This document shows, one piece after another, positions 48,615 to 60,409 of a DNA stretch of 64,000 nucleotides. The stretch comes from Rostrohypoxylon terebratum (lineage: Eukaryota > Ascomycota > Sordariomycetes > Xylariales > Hypoxylaceae). The stretch covers positions 372,001 through 436,000 of the forward strand of contig MU385863.1 of assembly GCA_022497145.1 (NCBI GenBank), in the 5' to 3' direction. Both the position numbers and the translations under genes were made by a program. The notes under the pieces are model-generated. The model did no database searches and was not told the DNA's origin. It was given only the letters and a program-made list of their open reading frames with translations. The number at the start of each line of letters is the position of its first letter. The first letter of the stretch is position 1.

Positions 48615-49372
48615 TCAATCCACATCAGATTCGTTCTTATTTGGTTCTTCGTGCTGTAGTCGCTTTGGCCATGAATTATCTACTATGCACGAAGCTATAG
48701 CATATCCACCGTCGTGACTAATACTAATGCTCGCGTATACATCTTCATAGATGCCGTGGCCTTTGATGACGGCGACCGGCGGTCCCGAGCCGGTCATAGT
48801 TTCGAGCTTCTCGGTTAAGGGATCTGGTTTCTGCTCTGAGTTCTGCTCGGAGTCGAGAGGGTTGGCAGCAGATTTCGAGTCGGTGTTTTGCTCTGGTTCC
48901 TCTTGTTCTTGTTCTAGGAGGGGAGGAACTCGAGGTTCTGAACCAGGAAATATTTGGCTCTTGGTCTTGATTTCTATGTCATGGAGGCTCATCCTTCGGA
49001 TGTTATAAGCCTTTTGAACTGCCTCTTTTGCTGCCCATCTGTTATAAAAGTTAGTTGTCCAATGTTATCCTCGATTGTCGGTGATTCAACCAACCTGCCG
49101 GCCATGTACTGAGCCGCCTTCTCTAGTGCTCGGAAACTCGTGAGAAACAGCGGATCCAAATCTTTTCCACGCTTTAGCGGGAGTTTGAATGTAGTTGGTT
49201 TATTGGCAATGGCAGCTATGACTTTTTTGCTGCCATCGAGGCTCAACTCCTCTTTGGTAAGAACGCGCTGAACAAATCTAAGACCCGCCTTACCAGCTAA
49301 TAGCCTGAGGATCCTGCGGGCGTCACAAATATCTGTGCCGATATTTAATGCTGGCAGCCTTGGAAGCATCAT
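48615..49372 (-). CDS. PPT2: AcpS-type phosphopantetheinyl transferase (mitochondrial holo-ACP synthase)
   Basis: Transfers 4'-phosphopantetheine from CoA to the serine of mitochondrial acyl carrier protein. Two exons, 49372-49095 and 49038-48615, give 233 residues. Motif 1, NIGTDICDARRI (residues ~11-21), carries the magnesium-binding Asp; motif RFVQRVLTKEEL follows; the splice junction creates MAGRWAAKEAVQKAYNI (from ~residue 91), the diagnostic W-x-x-K-E-A motif. A 60-residue Gln/Glu-rich insertion precedes the last strands, and SISISHDGGYAIASCIV near 195-210 ends the fold. The small size and motifs separate it from the Sfp/PptA type that primes polyketide and peptide synthetases. No classical presequence is obvious, so mitochondrial location is inferred from the family (Ppt2/PptB). 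Confidence 0.88.
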
Positions 49373-49800
49373 GATGTATGGGGAATATATTGTTTGGTAT
49401 TTTTTTCCATGCTGAATTTTTAGCGGTTAATGACGCTGCGTCGGTGTTCCGAGATCCAATGCCCATCACGTACGGGTGTGCTGTTGCTCTTATCGTTATC
49501 ACCCCACTTGACCTCCCTTAACCTCAAAAGAGGCCCTTACTGAGGCTTAGGGACGTCAAGCACTCTTCTTCACAGCTAAGTTTCACCTTTTTTCATTTTT
49601 TTTACCTTTTACTAGTTGGATGTCACAAATTATTTTACTATGATTCGCTCCTCTTGCCTAACAACCCATCAATGCCGTTATACTAACCAAACTATAAAGG
49701 GCATCTAAAACGACAGTGTCATACTTAATTCTGAGCATCAAACTTCAAAGTTCCTACTACCTCTTACATCCATTGATGACCATACACCCCACCTAGTACC
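49373..49800. other. Short intergenic region
   Basis: Separates the PPTase start from the DUF1774 gene's 3' end, both minus strand. T-rich near 49590-49610. Nothing else seen. Confidence 0.55.
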
Positions 49801-50950
49801 TTAATTCTCACCGAGGAGAGGAGCTCGTTCCGTATCACTCTGTCGAGCTCTCGCAAATCTTCCGGTTGCCGCAGGTACAGCTATCACAAGAGTAGCTACG
49901 AAGAGAATAGCCATGATGACAAAAGCGAAGATCCATTGGAACGCGATGACCTGTCGCAAGAATTGGGACACCCCAATCGCCGCTGACAGCACACTTAGGT
50001 TAAAACCCATGGTGTAATCCTGCAGACGTTAGCTCCATGTGGGAGTTATGACGCAATAATGGGGTTTCCACTTACCTTGTAAACGATGATGAAAAACAGA
50101 CCGTATACCAGGATAGACCAGATGAAAATGTTACCAAATATACGGGCAACAAGGGTGTCGGGATGAGGCACCATGATAGCTCCGTTCCAATATATCGCAA
50201 CAAAAGTCCATGCCAAGGGTCCCGATACAACAGGCGTGTGGATGAATCGAACATATCCTGGATGGCGGAAGTATAGCGAACTCAAGTTGAAGAAATTCAG
50301 AATGAGGAACAGCTCCGCCCAGCCGAAATAGGAGCGCACGAATAGCATGACGAAGGCGAAGTGGAACAGATTGTTGACGATGAAGTGACTGCCCACCGAG
50401 CAAGCTGCGTTCACGTGTTCCACGGTGCCGGAGAATAGATGAGCGATGTAGCCTCCCTGGAGAACGAATAGGACGATCCTAATTGAGAGCAATTGTTAGA
50501 TGGGGATAGCTCACCACACAATGAGACCTGTTCAATCTTACCAATAGATGCTAGCGATGATGGAATTTAGTCGGAACGCCGTGTGGAACCTGTCATTCTG
50601 GTGCCATATCTTTCGACGAGGCCAGACGCCATCATGGGGTTTCTCGAAGGTATAGTATATCGAGACGACGATGGACAGCAGCCAGGTAATCGTCGTCAAG
50701 ACCTTATCTGTTGTATGTTAACACTATACTTGCAGACGGTTCAGGGTTCGCAAAGTGGTATGTGTAACGACATACTATCGCATTATTAGCCACGATCAGA
50801 ATCTTCAAAATTGGGACACCATTACATACCAAGTAACAACCGTATTCTTACTGTGGGAATCGCGCTTCGCGAACGGATTTACTATTGGGTTTATCAGCGC
50901 CAGCTCCTTCGTTTACAGGGCTTAAACATACTATGGTGAAGTCGCTCCAT
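49801..50950 (-). CDS. DUF1774-type fungal multi-pass membrane protein
   Basis: Five exons: 50950-50932, 50881-50852, 50707-50542, 50478-50076 and 50019-49801; all phases close, giving 278 residues. It starts MERLHHINPFAKRDSH, then KVLTTITWLLSIVVSIYYTF. About seven hydrophobic segments follow, including LSIIAS..YWIVLFVLQGGYI, FHFAFVMLFVRSYFGWAELF, HTPVVSGPLAWTFVAIYWNG and FAFVIMAILFVATLVIAVPA, ending ERAPLLGEN. This pattern matches the fungal DUF1774 family as I recall it; no biochemical role is established. The first two exons are tiny (19 and 30 nt) and rest on splice signals (GTATGT, GTAAGA) and phase only, so the N-terminus is less certain than the body. Confidence 0.82.
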
Positions 50951-53900
50951 GGTTGCTATATTTCGTTCGTACCGATTCGTATTATAAGACCTATCAGCTA
51001 TCAGGGATTTCGATATATATCTGAACCTCAACGAAATTCCCAAAATGTTTCTGGAGGGTCTGACCACACTACCACAACAATACAAATCGTATAGAAGAGA
51101 AGAAGGAAAGGAATCAAACAGGGGCCCCAATTGATTTTAAACGTTCGACCGGTCGATACACAAGTGAACAGTCACCCAACCAGGAGCTAGACCTAGAGCC
51201 TAGGTGTGTTCAATGACGATGGTGGGGTCTCCTCTGTGATGCACAGATGTGCGGGGGAAGCTTGGGTGGAACGATTGATTGATCGGTGACGTTTAGAGGT
51301 ACCAGTACCTGAGGCGAAGAATGCTAGAGGGTCACGCCAATGGGGGTACTTATTGGTTGGTTCCTACATACAAACAACTACACCAACTACACCAACCACA
51401 CACGTTCTGACTCTCACTCTCACCGAGACTGTGGCTGTAGCCACCGAAGCAGGATTTGCCCGCGTTGCGAAGCATGAAACGCGGAAGACGGACCTATAAG
51501 ATCCAATCTTCACGTACTGCATTGTGACATAACTGACGAATCACCGTTTTTAAGAGTCATAGTATCTCGAAGTATCTCGAAGTATCTCGAAGAGATTGGT
51601 TCATTACCAGTTCGTCTTAGGTAAAGTACCACCGCATGGCAGTAGTATTTTGGCAGTTAAGCGTCAGGGATTTTGTGTAATTCTCGTTGCTCGGGCAGAG
51701 GAGAAAAGTCTATGACGATTGGGGGAGCTAGATGCACGGATTACATGATCGCGACGTAATGCCGCGTCTTGGCCGGACCCGGACGGCTGTTAGCTCGCCC
51801 GACGATCGAGATTAGGTCCGTCACGGGGGCTGAGGGGGCTGCTTGGGCCCAGTTTTAGCTATGCCGGGTTTGGAGGGGGGTTGATGGGGTAGGCTGCGAG
51901 TTCTGCAAGTCTTAGTTTACTTAGTAACTTTAAGTTAATAGGGAAGCAGCGAGAATCGAAGCTCTTGATTTGTCTTTGAATGCGATATGGATTGTACGAG
52001 AAACATACATATATACATATATACTCTGTGAAAAATGCGATTTTCCTACCTCTTGACCTGAAAGCGGCATGAGGATATTTCAGACTTTTAAGTAAGACGG
52101 CGGGAATTGAGCAGGTTCCTCGACAAAGGGAGCTTTTGGTCCGAGATCCGACTTGTAGTTCTACTTCTGCGAACTAGAGCTACTTTGGAATTGAAGGCGT
52201 ACATGGCGGGATACTTGATCCTGCGTGTACGACTTGGCCAGGCAGCTCTTTAAAAAGACGGCTTGGGAAGCTTTAAATGTGTAGAAAAATTCTCTGAGCC
52301 GCGTGTGAGGCTTGTCGGATGGTGCATCGAGTCAAGCTGGCGTCGTCATCAAATCTAGCCTAGCCTACCTATCCACGGATGTTATTGAAGTTCCTACAGA
52401 CTTTTTTCTGATTGGATCCAGTGCCACCAATACCTAATAAAAAGCATTTGCTTTTATTTTGCTGAGGATTCTTCTACCCTGCATAAGTGAAATCTCCGAC
52501 GTCTACTCCGGTTATCTTACAACCCATGTGGCGTTGACGCCATTGTCTCGGAAGATGGGTCGTCTAACTAATGGCTACCCATAGGGAAGCCACTTTATAC
52601 CTTCCTACCTATCTACCTAGGTACCTAGTGCCTAGTTATCTACTCACCAAGACATTTTCGTATTATGCCGGGGCAGTGAAATATATCGGTTTCTTTTCCA
52701 CCAGTTATCGACTGAGATCCTTGTGGCTTCTGTTTAGGTGGCTGAATCAAGATGTCTGGCTTCCCGGATGGGAACACACGTACTGTATGGCGTCGAGAAT
52801 TCCACGTTGCGATTGTTAGTCATGGCGACGGTGCAGAAATAGGTTTGCAGGTGAATTACCTATGTAAAACGTTACACCTCGCTTATGAATTCGTTCATTT
52901 GTACCGTGTTGTAGCTTGACGGGAAGATATAGTGGAAACTCTGAATGGCTCAATCACGAGTCTATCACCACCAGGCTGGAATGATTGGACTTTTTGCCTC
53001 CGATTGACGTAGACTATTGTGATGATATACACATAGGTATTGGGTAGGTATGGTTCCGGTTATACATACACACATACCCCTGTAGCATCTGAGGCAATTG
53101 ATCTCCCAATCGAATAGCATAACCGCTTTGAGTCCCGAGTTCGATGTTCCTCGGCACCGGACTGAATATTTAGTTATCGTGGCCGGCCACGATAGCAGTC
53201 GGTCTCCGAGAAGCAGTTCTCCAACCCCGGTTCAGGTGGTATCAAAGTCGGCAAGCACACAGGTGAAATCTTGGGACATTTCACCGGATCTACGGTCCTA
53301 GCCCGCTGACGGGAATAAACCCGGGAAGGAATCCGGAATGTTGCTGGGATTGGTACAGCTCAGAGATTTGAAGCGTACCTGCCTATCATTTTGCTGACGA
53401 ATATCCTTGATAGTGACTCATGGCGGGTCATAATTCTCACCCTTTTTAGGTCCGCCAAAGATCCATTGACAACGAGGCAATTGTTTCATCGTAGAAATAG
53501 AGCAAGGTGAAGAACGAATGAGAATGCCATCTCATCGAGAGCCAGATCCATCGTCGAACTCACCGCGACGCAGAGTCCGAGCGTCAACTACCTAGACAAC
53601 CCTACTCACCTTGCGCGTCGGCAGACTCCGCCACGTTTCCTTCGGTAAGCGGGGGGCGTCGTACATCCCTACTACTCAGCTTGCTCCGATCCGGTGCCGG
53701 TTATGGTACCATCCTGCCATCCCCGGTAGAATGGCACGAGGAAAGCGACGTAACCCCTCGAGGCCGAAGATACGGTACGCTAAGGAGTCAAACAAATGCC
53801 CCGTATCCTATGCACGATGAGATAACCTTGGAAAGCAGCGAGCGAATCTAGCAATTTACTGGCTGCGGAGGGATTCAGGTTCTGCGTGACGATACAAAAG

Positions 53901-55214
53901 GGGAGATCCTAGGACCTAGATATCTCCATGCCCAGGTACGTAGTGTTCGCATACACTATGACATTACCTGGGACCTAGGTACTTAACCTGCTCGTGGAGC
54001 GGAGATCGTTACTTTGATTGTGGTGTCAGAGGACACATGTGCGTCTCGGAAACAACTAGTAGTCGTATCCAATGGATCGTCAGAGAACGCCAAGAAGACG
54101 TAACACAAACCAATTGCCGTTTGTTTTTTTAGGTCAGTGAGAGCGGTGCCGGCTGGCCCAGGATCTTAGTAGAAGTAGATAATCCGGATTCGGTTTGCGT
54201 GTTTTCAACAAGACGAGATATCTTGACATTGTAATCTTGGTATTATGGTGGGATGAATCACAATGATTTCCCACGGCCTCTGGAGCTTTCGCAGAACAGC
54301 TACTAAGACCCAATTTCTCCAATAGCCGATCTCCCAAGTCTGGTCTCGTCATGTTTTTGTCTTTGCTGAATTTGCTGAAATATGGCCGGCGCAAAAAACG
54401 GAGTGTTAGATAAGCTCTTGAACAGGGGGTCTGTGGTGGGGCTACTACTATGTAGGTAAGGCGACAGGTCATTAGCCCGTCTTATCGGTAAAGCCCGGAT
54501 GTTTTTTAGTACAGCTGTACCCCTTTTTCAGTTCGGCACGAGAAGGTACAAGTCACTATCTCAGTAATATCTAAAAACCTCGTGGGAATTGACTTCAAAA
54601 AAAGCTTTGTTATTAGGAGTCCCTTGTCATAAGACATGTCTTTTTTGATAATTCTTCTAGAATAATTCTTTCTAAATTCAGCTTGTCAAAGGATGGCTAG
54701 AACCAAAAAAAAGACAACAGGCCACGATTACGTACCAGCGTCCCTCATGATACCAGACCGGTGCCAGACTTAGCCAATCACAAAGGATTATGCTAGTTAT
54801 CGGCGACACTGTCCCTCTAATTTTTCCAACGATCGCAATGATAAGGGAAACTGCAGGTGATTTCTTTCCCCGTCAAGCCCGGTCATCGGCAACGCACCGC
54901 CTCCTATTCAATTGGGTAGTTGCCAAGGTAGGAAAGGTAGGAACATTGGGCAGATTGAGGTGTTCGGACAAGTTAGCAGAGGAAAAGCGGAGTAGTCACT
55001 GGAAAAGGTTGCAAAACACTGCAAGACCCAAAGCTGACACCGCTCCTCCCTTCCCATACCCTATACCCTATATATTCTCCAATTGATGGTAGACCTCAAC
55101 CGCTCTAGGCCAACACACCATCGGGAATCGTCTTCTATACCCAATACGATCAGATATAGAATACATTAACAAACCTTGACCCCATTCGCAAAGACCAAAA
55201 AATAATCCATCAAG
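50951..55214. other. 4.3-kb region with no supportable gene
   Basis: Between the DUF1774 gene (-) and cysteine dioxygenase (+). It contains a 10-bp tandem repeat (51561-51590), (CCTA)n/CCTAGG tracts near 52600-52625 and 53900-53980, and only short unsupported frames. Bases 55000-55214 probably hold the cysteine dioxygenase promoter and leader. Confidence 0.55.
51561..51590. repeat. Three exact AGTATCTCGA repeats
   Basis: A 10-bp unit repeated three times without mismatch, about 600 bp upstream of the DUF1774 start. Confidence 0.9.
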
Positions 55215-55931
55215 ATGAACCGCTTTGAACAACTTGTGCAGGACATCAAGGACGTCTTGGGTCCCTCGTCGGGAATAACCTCTGATGATGTCGATGTGGA
55301 AGACCTAACGCATATCATGGAACGATATGTCTCCGATAAAAAGGAGTGGTCCATGTACGCGATGGAGGACGGCAATCTGGGATACACCCGGAACCTCGTC
55401 GACGAGGGCAACGGCAAGGCAAACCTGGTAGGCTTTGACTCCTCGTCTTTGATCAATTCCTTCCTTTGAGCATCAAGCGCAAACAGGCACTAACCCAACC
55501 CACCAATACAGCTCGTACTCGTCTGGACTCCCGGAAAGGGGAGCGCTATCCACGACCACGGCAATGCTCATTGCATCATGAAGATTCTCCGCGGCGACCT
55601 CACCGAGACTCGATATGAATTTCCCAACGGCGACACGGAGCAGCCGATGCAAATAAAATCGGAACAGGTCCACAAGGAGAATGCTGTCGCCTACATGGCA
55701 GACGAGCTTGGACTACACCGGGTGTCCAACCAGGGCAGCGACTTCGCTGTCTCCCTACATCGTAGGTCTCTCTCAAGTGCACGTATATCGTCATGTACCA
55801 CTTGGCTAACGTCGACAGTATACACTCCTCCCAACGTAGCAAAGAACGGGTGCTATATCTTCAACCCTAAGACGGGTGAGAGGACGCACGTAACATGTGG
55901 TCTTTACTCGTCGCATGGCAACAAAGTGTAG
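55215..55931 (+). CDS. CDO1: Cysteine dioxygenase
   Basis: Non-heme iron enzyme oxidising L-cysteine to cysteine sulfinate with O2; cytosolic sulfur-amino-acid catabolism. Three exons (55215-55427, 55512-55761, 55819-55931) give 191 residues, near the mammalian length. The cupin core starts LVLVWTPGKGSAIHDHGNAH; iron ligands are His85, His87 and His140 (DELGLHRVSN), and Cys92 plus a Tyr near 156 (HLYTPP) form the eukaryotic-type thioether pair position. The splice at 55761 restores SLHLYTPP from a frame that would otherwise run into intron. The N-terminus (NRFEQLVQDIKDVLG) is the usual fungal helix. All catalytic residues are present. Confidence 0.95.
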
Positions 55932-57349
55932 GCCTAGTTGACTTGTAAGCTATGACGAGATCACGATGGGATTTGTATGGAGTTTTGGGTATTTCTCAGC
56001 GAGAAGGGTATTGATGACTTTGTAATATATGGCTAGGGGACACCGAAGCCCCTTTTCCCATCTTATTAGTAATCATGGATATGAAATATGGCCTGGAATG
56101 CTTTCGAGAGGCAGAGTCATGACTTCATGTAGACGTCGATGGAGCAGGCCGGCTGTAAAGAAGTAGTATAGCTCGTTTTCGATAGATATGAGTAATGAGG
56201 ATGAGAATGAATACAACTTGCACCATCGCCCATCACAGTTCCATGAATCTGAGCGACAAGATGAGGTGAAGTTGAAAAAAGGAAGAGAAGTTGTGCTGTT
56301 GCGGCTCGTTTTGCAATATTAGAATATTAGCAGTGCTCTGTCTCGTTGATTTGGCCTAGCTCAGATTGCACCATCATGGTGTTGTCCCATTCGTCGGGTC
56401 TGAATGGTGAAATCGACCTGTAGCCGTACCGTATCCACACTGTACAATTTACTGTAACAATCACTACGAAAGATAACAAACAGAGTAAGACCGACCCAGG
56501 ACCTACCTAGGTCCTAGGTCCTAGGTCTTATGTAGGTACGTATCGTGCTCCTCACGTATAATAAGAAAATCGCGCAAACTGTGAATCAGATACGTATGAA
56601 TTATATAGATCATACCTAATAGCTATTTAGAATCTTTCAATTGTGTCGTAAAGCTGCAATTTTATTTTAAAAAAAAGGTTCAGCACAATTACTATGATAT
56701 TCAATACAGGACGCTGAGCTTGTACAGTGCACAAGATCAAGGGCGGCATTGTACAAGCGGCTAAGGTTCGCTAAGTGAGCCGCTAGAGACACCGACAGCC
56801 GGGACGAGTACCGTCACTACCTGGTCAGTCAGCCGCACCGAATTAGGTAGGCGAGGAATGCAGTTACAAGGGAACATGAAACGTTATACTACGACATAGA
56901 GTCGGTGTGCATATCCATGGATATTCTCCAAGGCTCCTTCTCAGACATAAACCATATTCCAAAAACACCAAAATTTGAAGATCGTGGTTTCCGTCATAAT
57001 ACCTCTCGTCCAACCATGTGCAGGAACCGGGGTCAATGCGGGACAATGTTGTCACGTGATTTCGGGTACTGGTCGTGCCTACCCCTAAAAATGACAAACG
57101 CGGTTTCTAAAAGACTCGAAAAGCAAGAGCGCGCTGAATATCAAAGTATAACTTAGGTCCTACATAAACTTTGACCGTTTTCCATTTTTTTTCTTTTCCT
57201 TCTTCGTAGCAAAAAATATTTATCTGAGACATCCAAAGAATTTGGTCCAAAACTTACATCCTTCATACACGGACTTTTCCCATTTTCGTTTAGTTTAAGA
57301 CAATCTTCAGAGTCTGTTCGCCTCTTTCACTCAATCCGATTAATCCACT
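55932..57349. other. Intergenic region
   Basis: Between cysteine dioxygenase and the HIRAN-SNF2 gene, both plus strand. Contains the third, inverted GACCTAG tract (56503-56530) and T-rich leader sequence (57180-57215). The 56864-57156 frames are unsupported. Confidence 0.55.
56503..56530. repeat. GACCTAG 7-bp tandem repeat, copy 3 (inverted)
   Basis: Read as CTAGGTC units on the plus strand; its reverse complement shares about 24 bp with the tract at 46933-46960. Confidence 0.8.
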
Positions 57350-60300
57350 ATGCCGTCGAAGCGCCCTCCCCGGGCTTCGGCCTCGGGAGAATCCCCTGCC
57401 AAGCTCCCGCGCACCGACGGGACGGATCCCCCCCCTTCTCCCCCCTCATCGTCAGATTTGCGGTTTGGTGGTGTAGAGTCTCCCCCGTCTCCCCCGGAAC
57501 CTGACGATGGCATCCTTTTTGACCCTAACAGGCCTCAGTATTCTGTCCATTATCGCCCCCCTCCCTCTTCTATGGGCCATCCTCATGCCAATCAAACCCT
57601 TAGAGCACCGTCGGTTAGAGTTGATGACGAGGGCGATGCTCCCGCGTCTAGCCAGGGTGTTGAATTCTCTAACTTTGAGTTCTACGGAGGTATGGACACC
57701 AAGATTGTAGGTGTTAGATTTTACCAGGGGATGGTCAATCAAAACGAAAAGGTCATCCTTCGCCGAGAGCCGAGTAATCCCTATGACTCTAACGCTATTC
57801 GCGTCGATAATGTCATGCGAAGCCAGATCGGTCATATCCCCCGCAATATTGCATCGAAGATTGCACCATACATGGACAATGGCGATATCGTTCTAGATGC
57901 CATCATCACAGGCCCAAAGAGCGCATACGTTGTTCCTGTGCTCTTGCTCTTCTACGGCACCAGCGACCCCGAAGCTCGCCTGCGGTTAGAGGGAAAGCTC
58001 AAAGCTGATAAGCTCATCAAAGCTACCCAACTAAAGGAGACTAGAAGGCACGCGGAAACCCAGAGGAGCAACGCTCTGCGTCTCAGAGTCAATGCTACTA
58101 CCTATGGCTCTGGGGACCAGGAAGATCCACTCCAAGATCTGATAGCAGAGAGCCAAGTTGCTCAATTTAGAGGCGATCTTAGTTCTGTCGACGTTCTCGC
58201 CTTGAATGAGGAAGCTCTGTCTAAATTGCCTATGGCACAGCAACCCAAGGCTATCAAGTCACAACTATTGCCATATCAACTCCAGGTAAGGCAGCCCCTC
58301 TCTTGTCCGAGATCAATTTGCTGATAATTACCATAGGCTTTAGCTTGGATGACTGCCAAAGAGAACCCGCAACCACCTGTCCTCGGATCGAAGGACATCG
58401 TACAGTTATGGAAGCGTACCAAGCTCGGACATTTTGTCAACCTTGTTTCCAACCACATCACGAAGGACCCGCCCAAACTAGCATCGGGCGGTGTTCTCGC
58501 CGACGATATGGGTCTAGGAAAGACTCTGCAGATCATTAGTTTGATCATGTCAAGTGGCTTTAAAGAAGGCTCAACTCTGATTGTTGCCCCGGTTGGTGTA
58601 ATGAGCAACTGGGAACAGCAGATAGAGCAGCATGTGAAAGACACATTCTATCCCGGTGTCTTCAGATATCATAAGCCTGGCAACTACATTGGCGATCTAG
58701 GGAAGCATAAAATCGTTATCACTACTTACGACAAGGTCCGCAACGATCAGGTTAAAGATGGTCCATTATTCCAAGTGGTCTGGCGACGTGTCGTCCTTGA
58801 CGAAGCTCACGCGATCCGCAATTATTCAACTGCCAGAGCTAAAGCGGTATTCCAACTGAAGGCCAAGTCTCGTTGGATGTTGAGCGGCACGCCTATGTAA
58901 GTCTCATAATGATCCTTGATTTTTCTAGACTATCTTTCAATTCTCTCCAAAGCAAGACTAATCCTGTGTCATTTAGCGTCAACTCGACCAAAGACTTCCT
59001 ATCGGTATTGAAATTCCTTCAAGTCACTGGAGGCGCCGACGAAGCTGGATTCTTCCTCCAGCTGATCGACAAACCTCTATCAAATGGGCCTCGAGGTCCA
59101 AATGACACAGCCTACAACCTCGCTACGAAATTGTTCCAGCTGTTGACGACAGATCTGTGCCTTCGTCGCAGAAAGGATATGCGGTTCATCGACTTGAAGT
59201 TGCCTGCAAAGACCGAGTACATTCACCGCATCAAGTTCAGAGGAGACGAGCAGGACAAATACGACGCTCTACGGTAAGCGTACCGAATGAAAGTTTGTCG
59301 GGAGATTACTAATCATAGCCTGTTAGTACGCAAACTACGGATATGCTAGCTATGTATCGACGCAGAAATGAGTTCGAACCAGGGCACAGGATTCAGTTCA
59401 CAAGTGTCTTGGAAAAACTTCTTCGTCTCAGGCAAATGTAAGTGAGAATTAGATCGGTCCAAACTCCTGTAGCTAACAGCTTGCCCAGGTGTTGTCATTG
59501 GACCTTATGCGGGGGTCAGGTGAGAAACATCTTGAGTCCTCTCGAAAACGAGAAGGTCGTCGCCTTCACCCCAGAGAACATCAAGATTCTCCAAGCTGCC
59601 CTCCTAGCCGCCAACAACGAGGGAGAAGAGTGCCCCATTTGCACTGACGCGCTTAGTTTGCATGATCCTGTCATTACAGCATGTAAACACCGATTTGGCA
59701 GGGCCTGCATCCTAAAGGCGTTTGAACGTAGCAAAAGTTGCCCAATGTGTCGCCAACATCTCAACCAGGACTTGATTACTGGGCTTGAGCCCGTGTCATT
59801 CGAGGACAAATTCGACGGCGACACACGAAGCACAAAGACAGAGGCTTTGGAGAAAATTCTAAGAGCAAGGCTCCAGGATCCCAAGTCCAAGGTAGTCATC
59901 TTTTCCCAATGGACCTCGTTTCTCAGCGTTATCGCGAAGCTGCTAGACGACGGTGGGTACAAGTACCGCCGGATTGAGGGCTCAATGACTGTGGCAGACC
60001 GTGACGCCTCGGTCAATGCGCTAACCCACGATCCTGACACACGCATCCTGCTCGCTAGTTTGGCGGCGAGTGGTGTCGGCTTGAATTTAGTAGCTGCAGA
60101 CACGGTCATACTAACTGATTCCTGTAAGTATAATTACTTCCTACTCATTCTGCTAGTAAATTTCACTCTACTAAACTCATCACAGGGTGGGCACCAGCCG
60201 TAGAAGACCAAGCTATTGATCGCGTCCATCGTCTTGGCCAGACACGCCCGTGTACCGTGTGGAAACTGGTCATGGATGGCACTGTTGAGGACCGCGTTCT

Positions 60301-60409
60301 TCGTGTTCAGGCTAAGAAACGTGAGCTCATGAACCTGGCCCTGAACGACCGCGCACGGGAGCAGAAGGAGACCGGTCGCCTCGACGACGTTTTGCAACTC
60401 CTTTCTTGA
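57350..60409 (+). CDS. HIRAN-SNF2-RING ATPase, HLTF/Rad5-like
   Basis: Nuclear DNA translocase and likely ubiquitin ligase of the HLTF/SMARCA3 group. Six exons (57350-58285, 58337-58896, 58977-59273, 59327-59437, 59489-60123, 60186-60409) give 920 residues; every phase closes. A disordered Pro-rich start is followed by a HIRAN domain (about 104-205; GVRFYQGMVNQNEKVILRRE, SNPYDSNAIRVDN). SNF2 lobe 1 has LLPYQLQALAWM, Walker A DDMGLGKT near 367 and DEAH near 466 (VVLDEAHAIRN). A RING inserts near 682-725 (CPICTDALS, CKHRFGRACIL, CPMCRQHL). Lobe 2 has SKVVIFSQW near 767 and HRLGQTR near 861. The order HIRAN, ATPase, RING, helicase-C is diagnostic. It is shorter than yeast Rad5, so Rad5 orthology versus a second HLTF-type paralogue is open. 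Confidence 0.93.
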
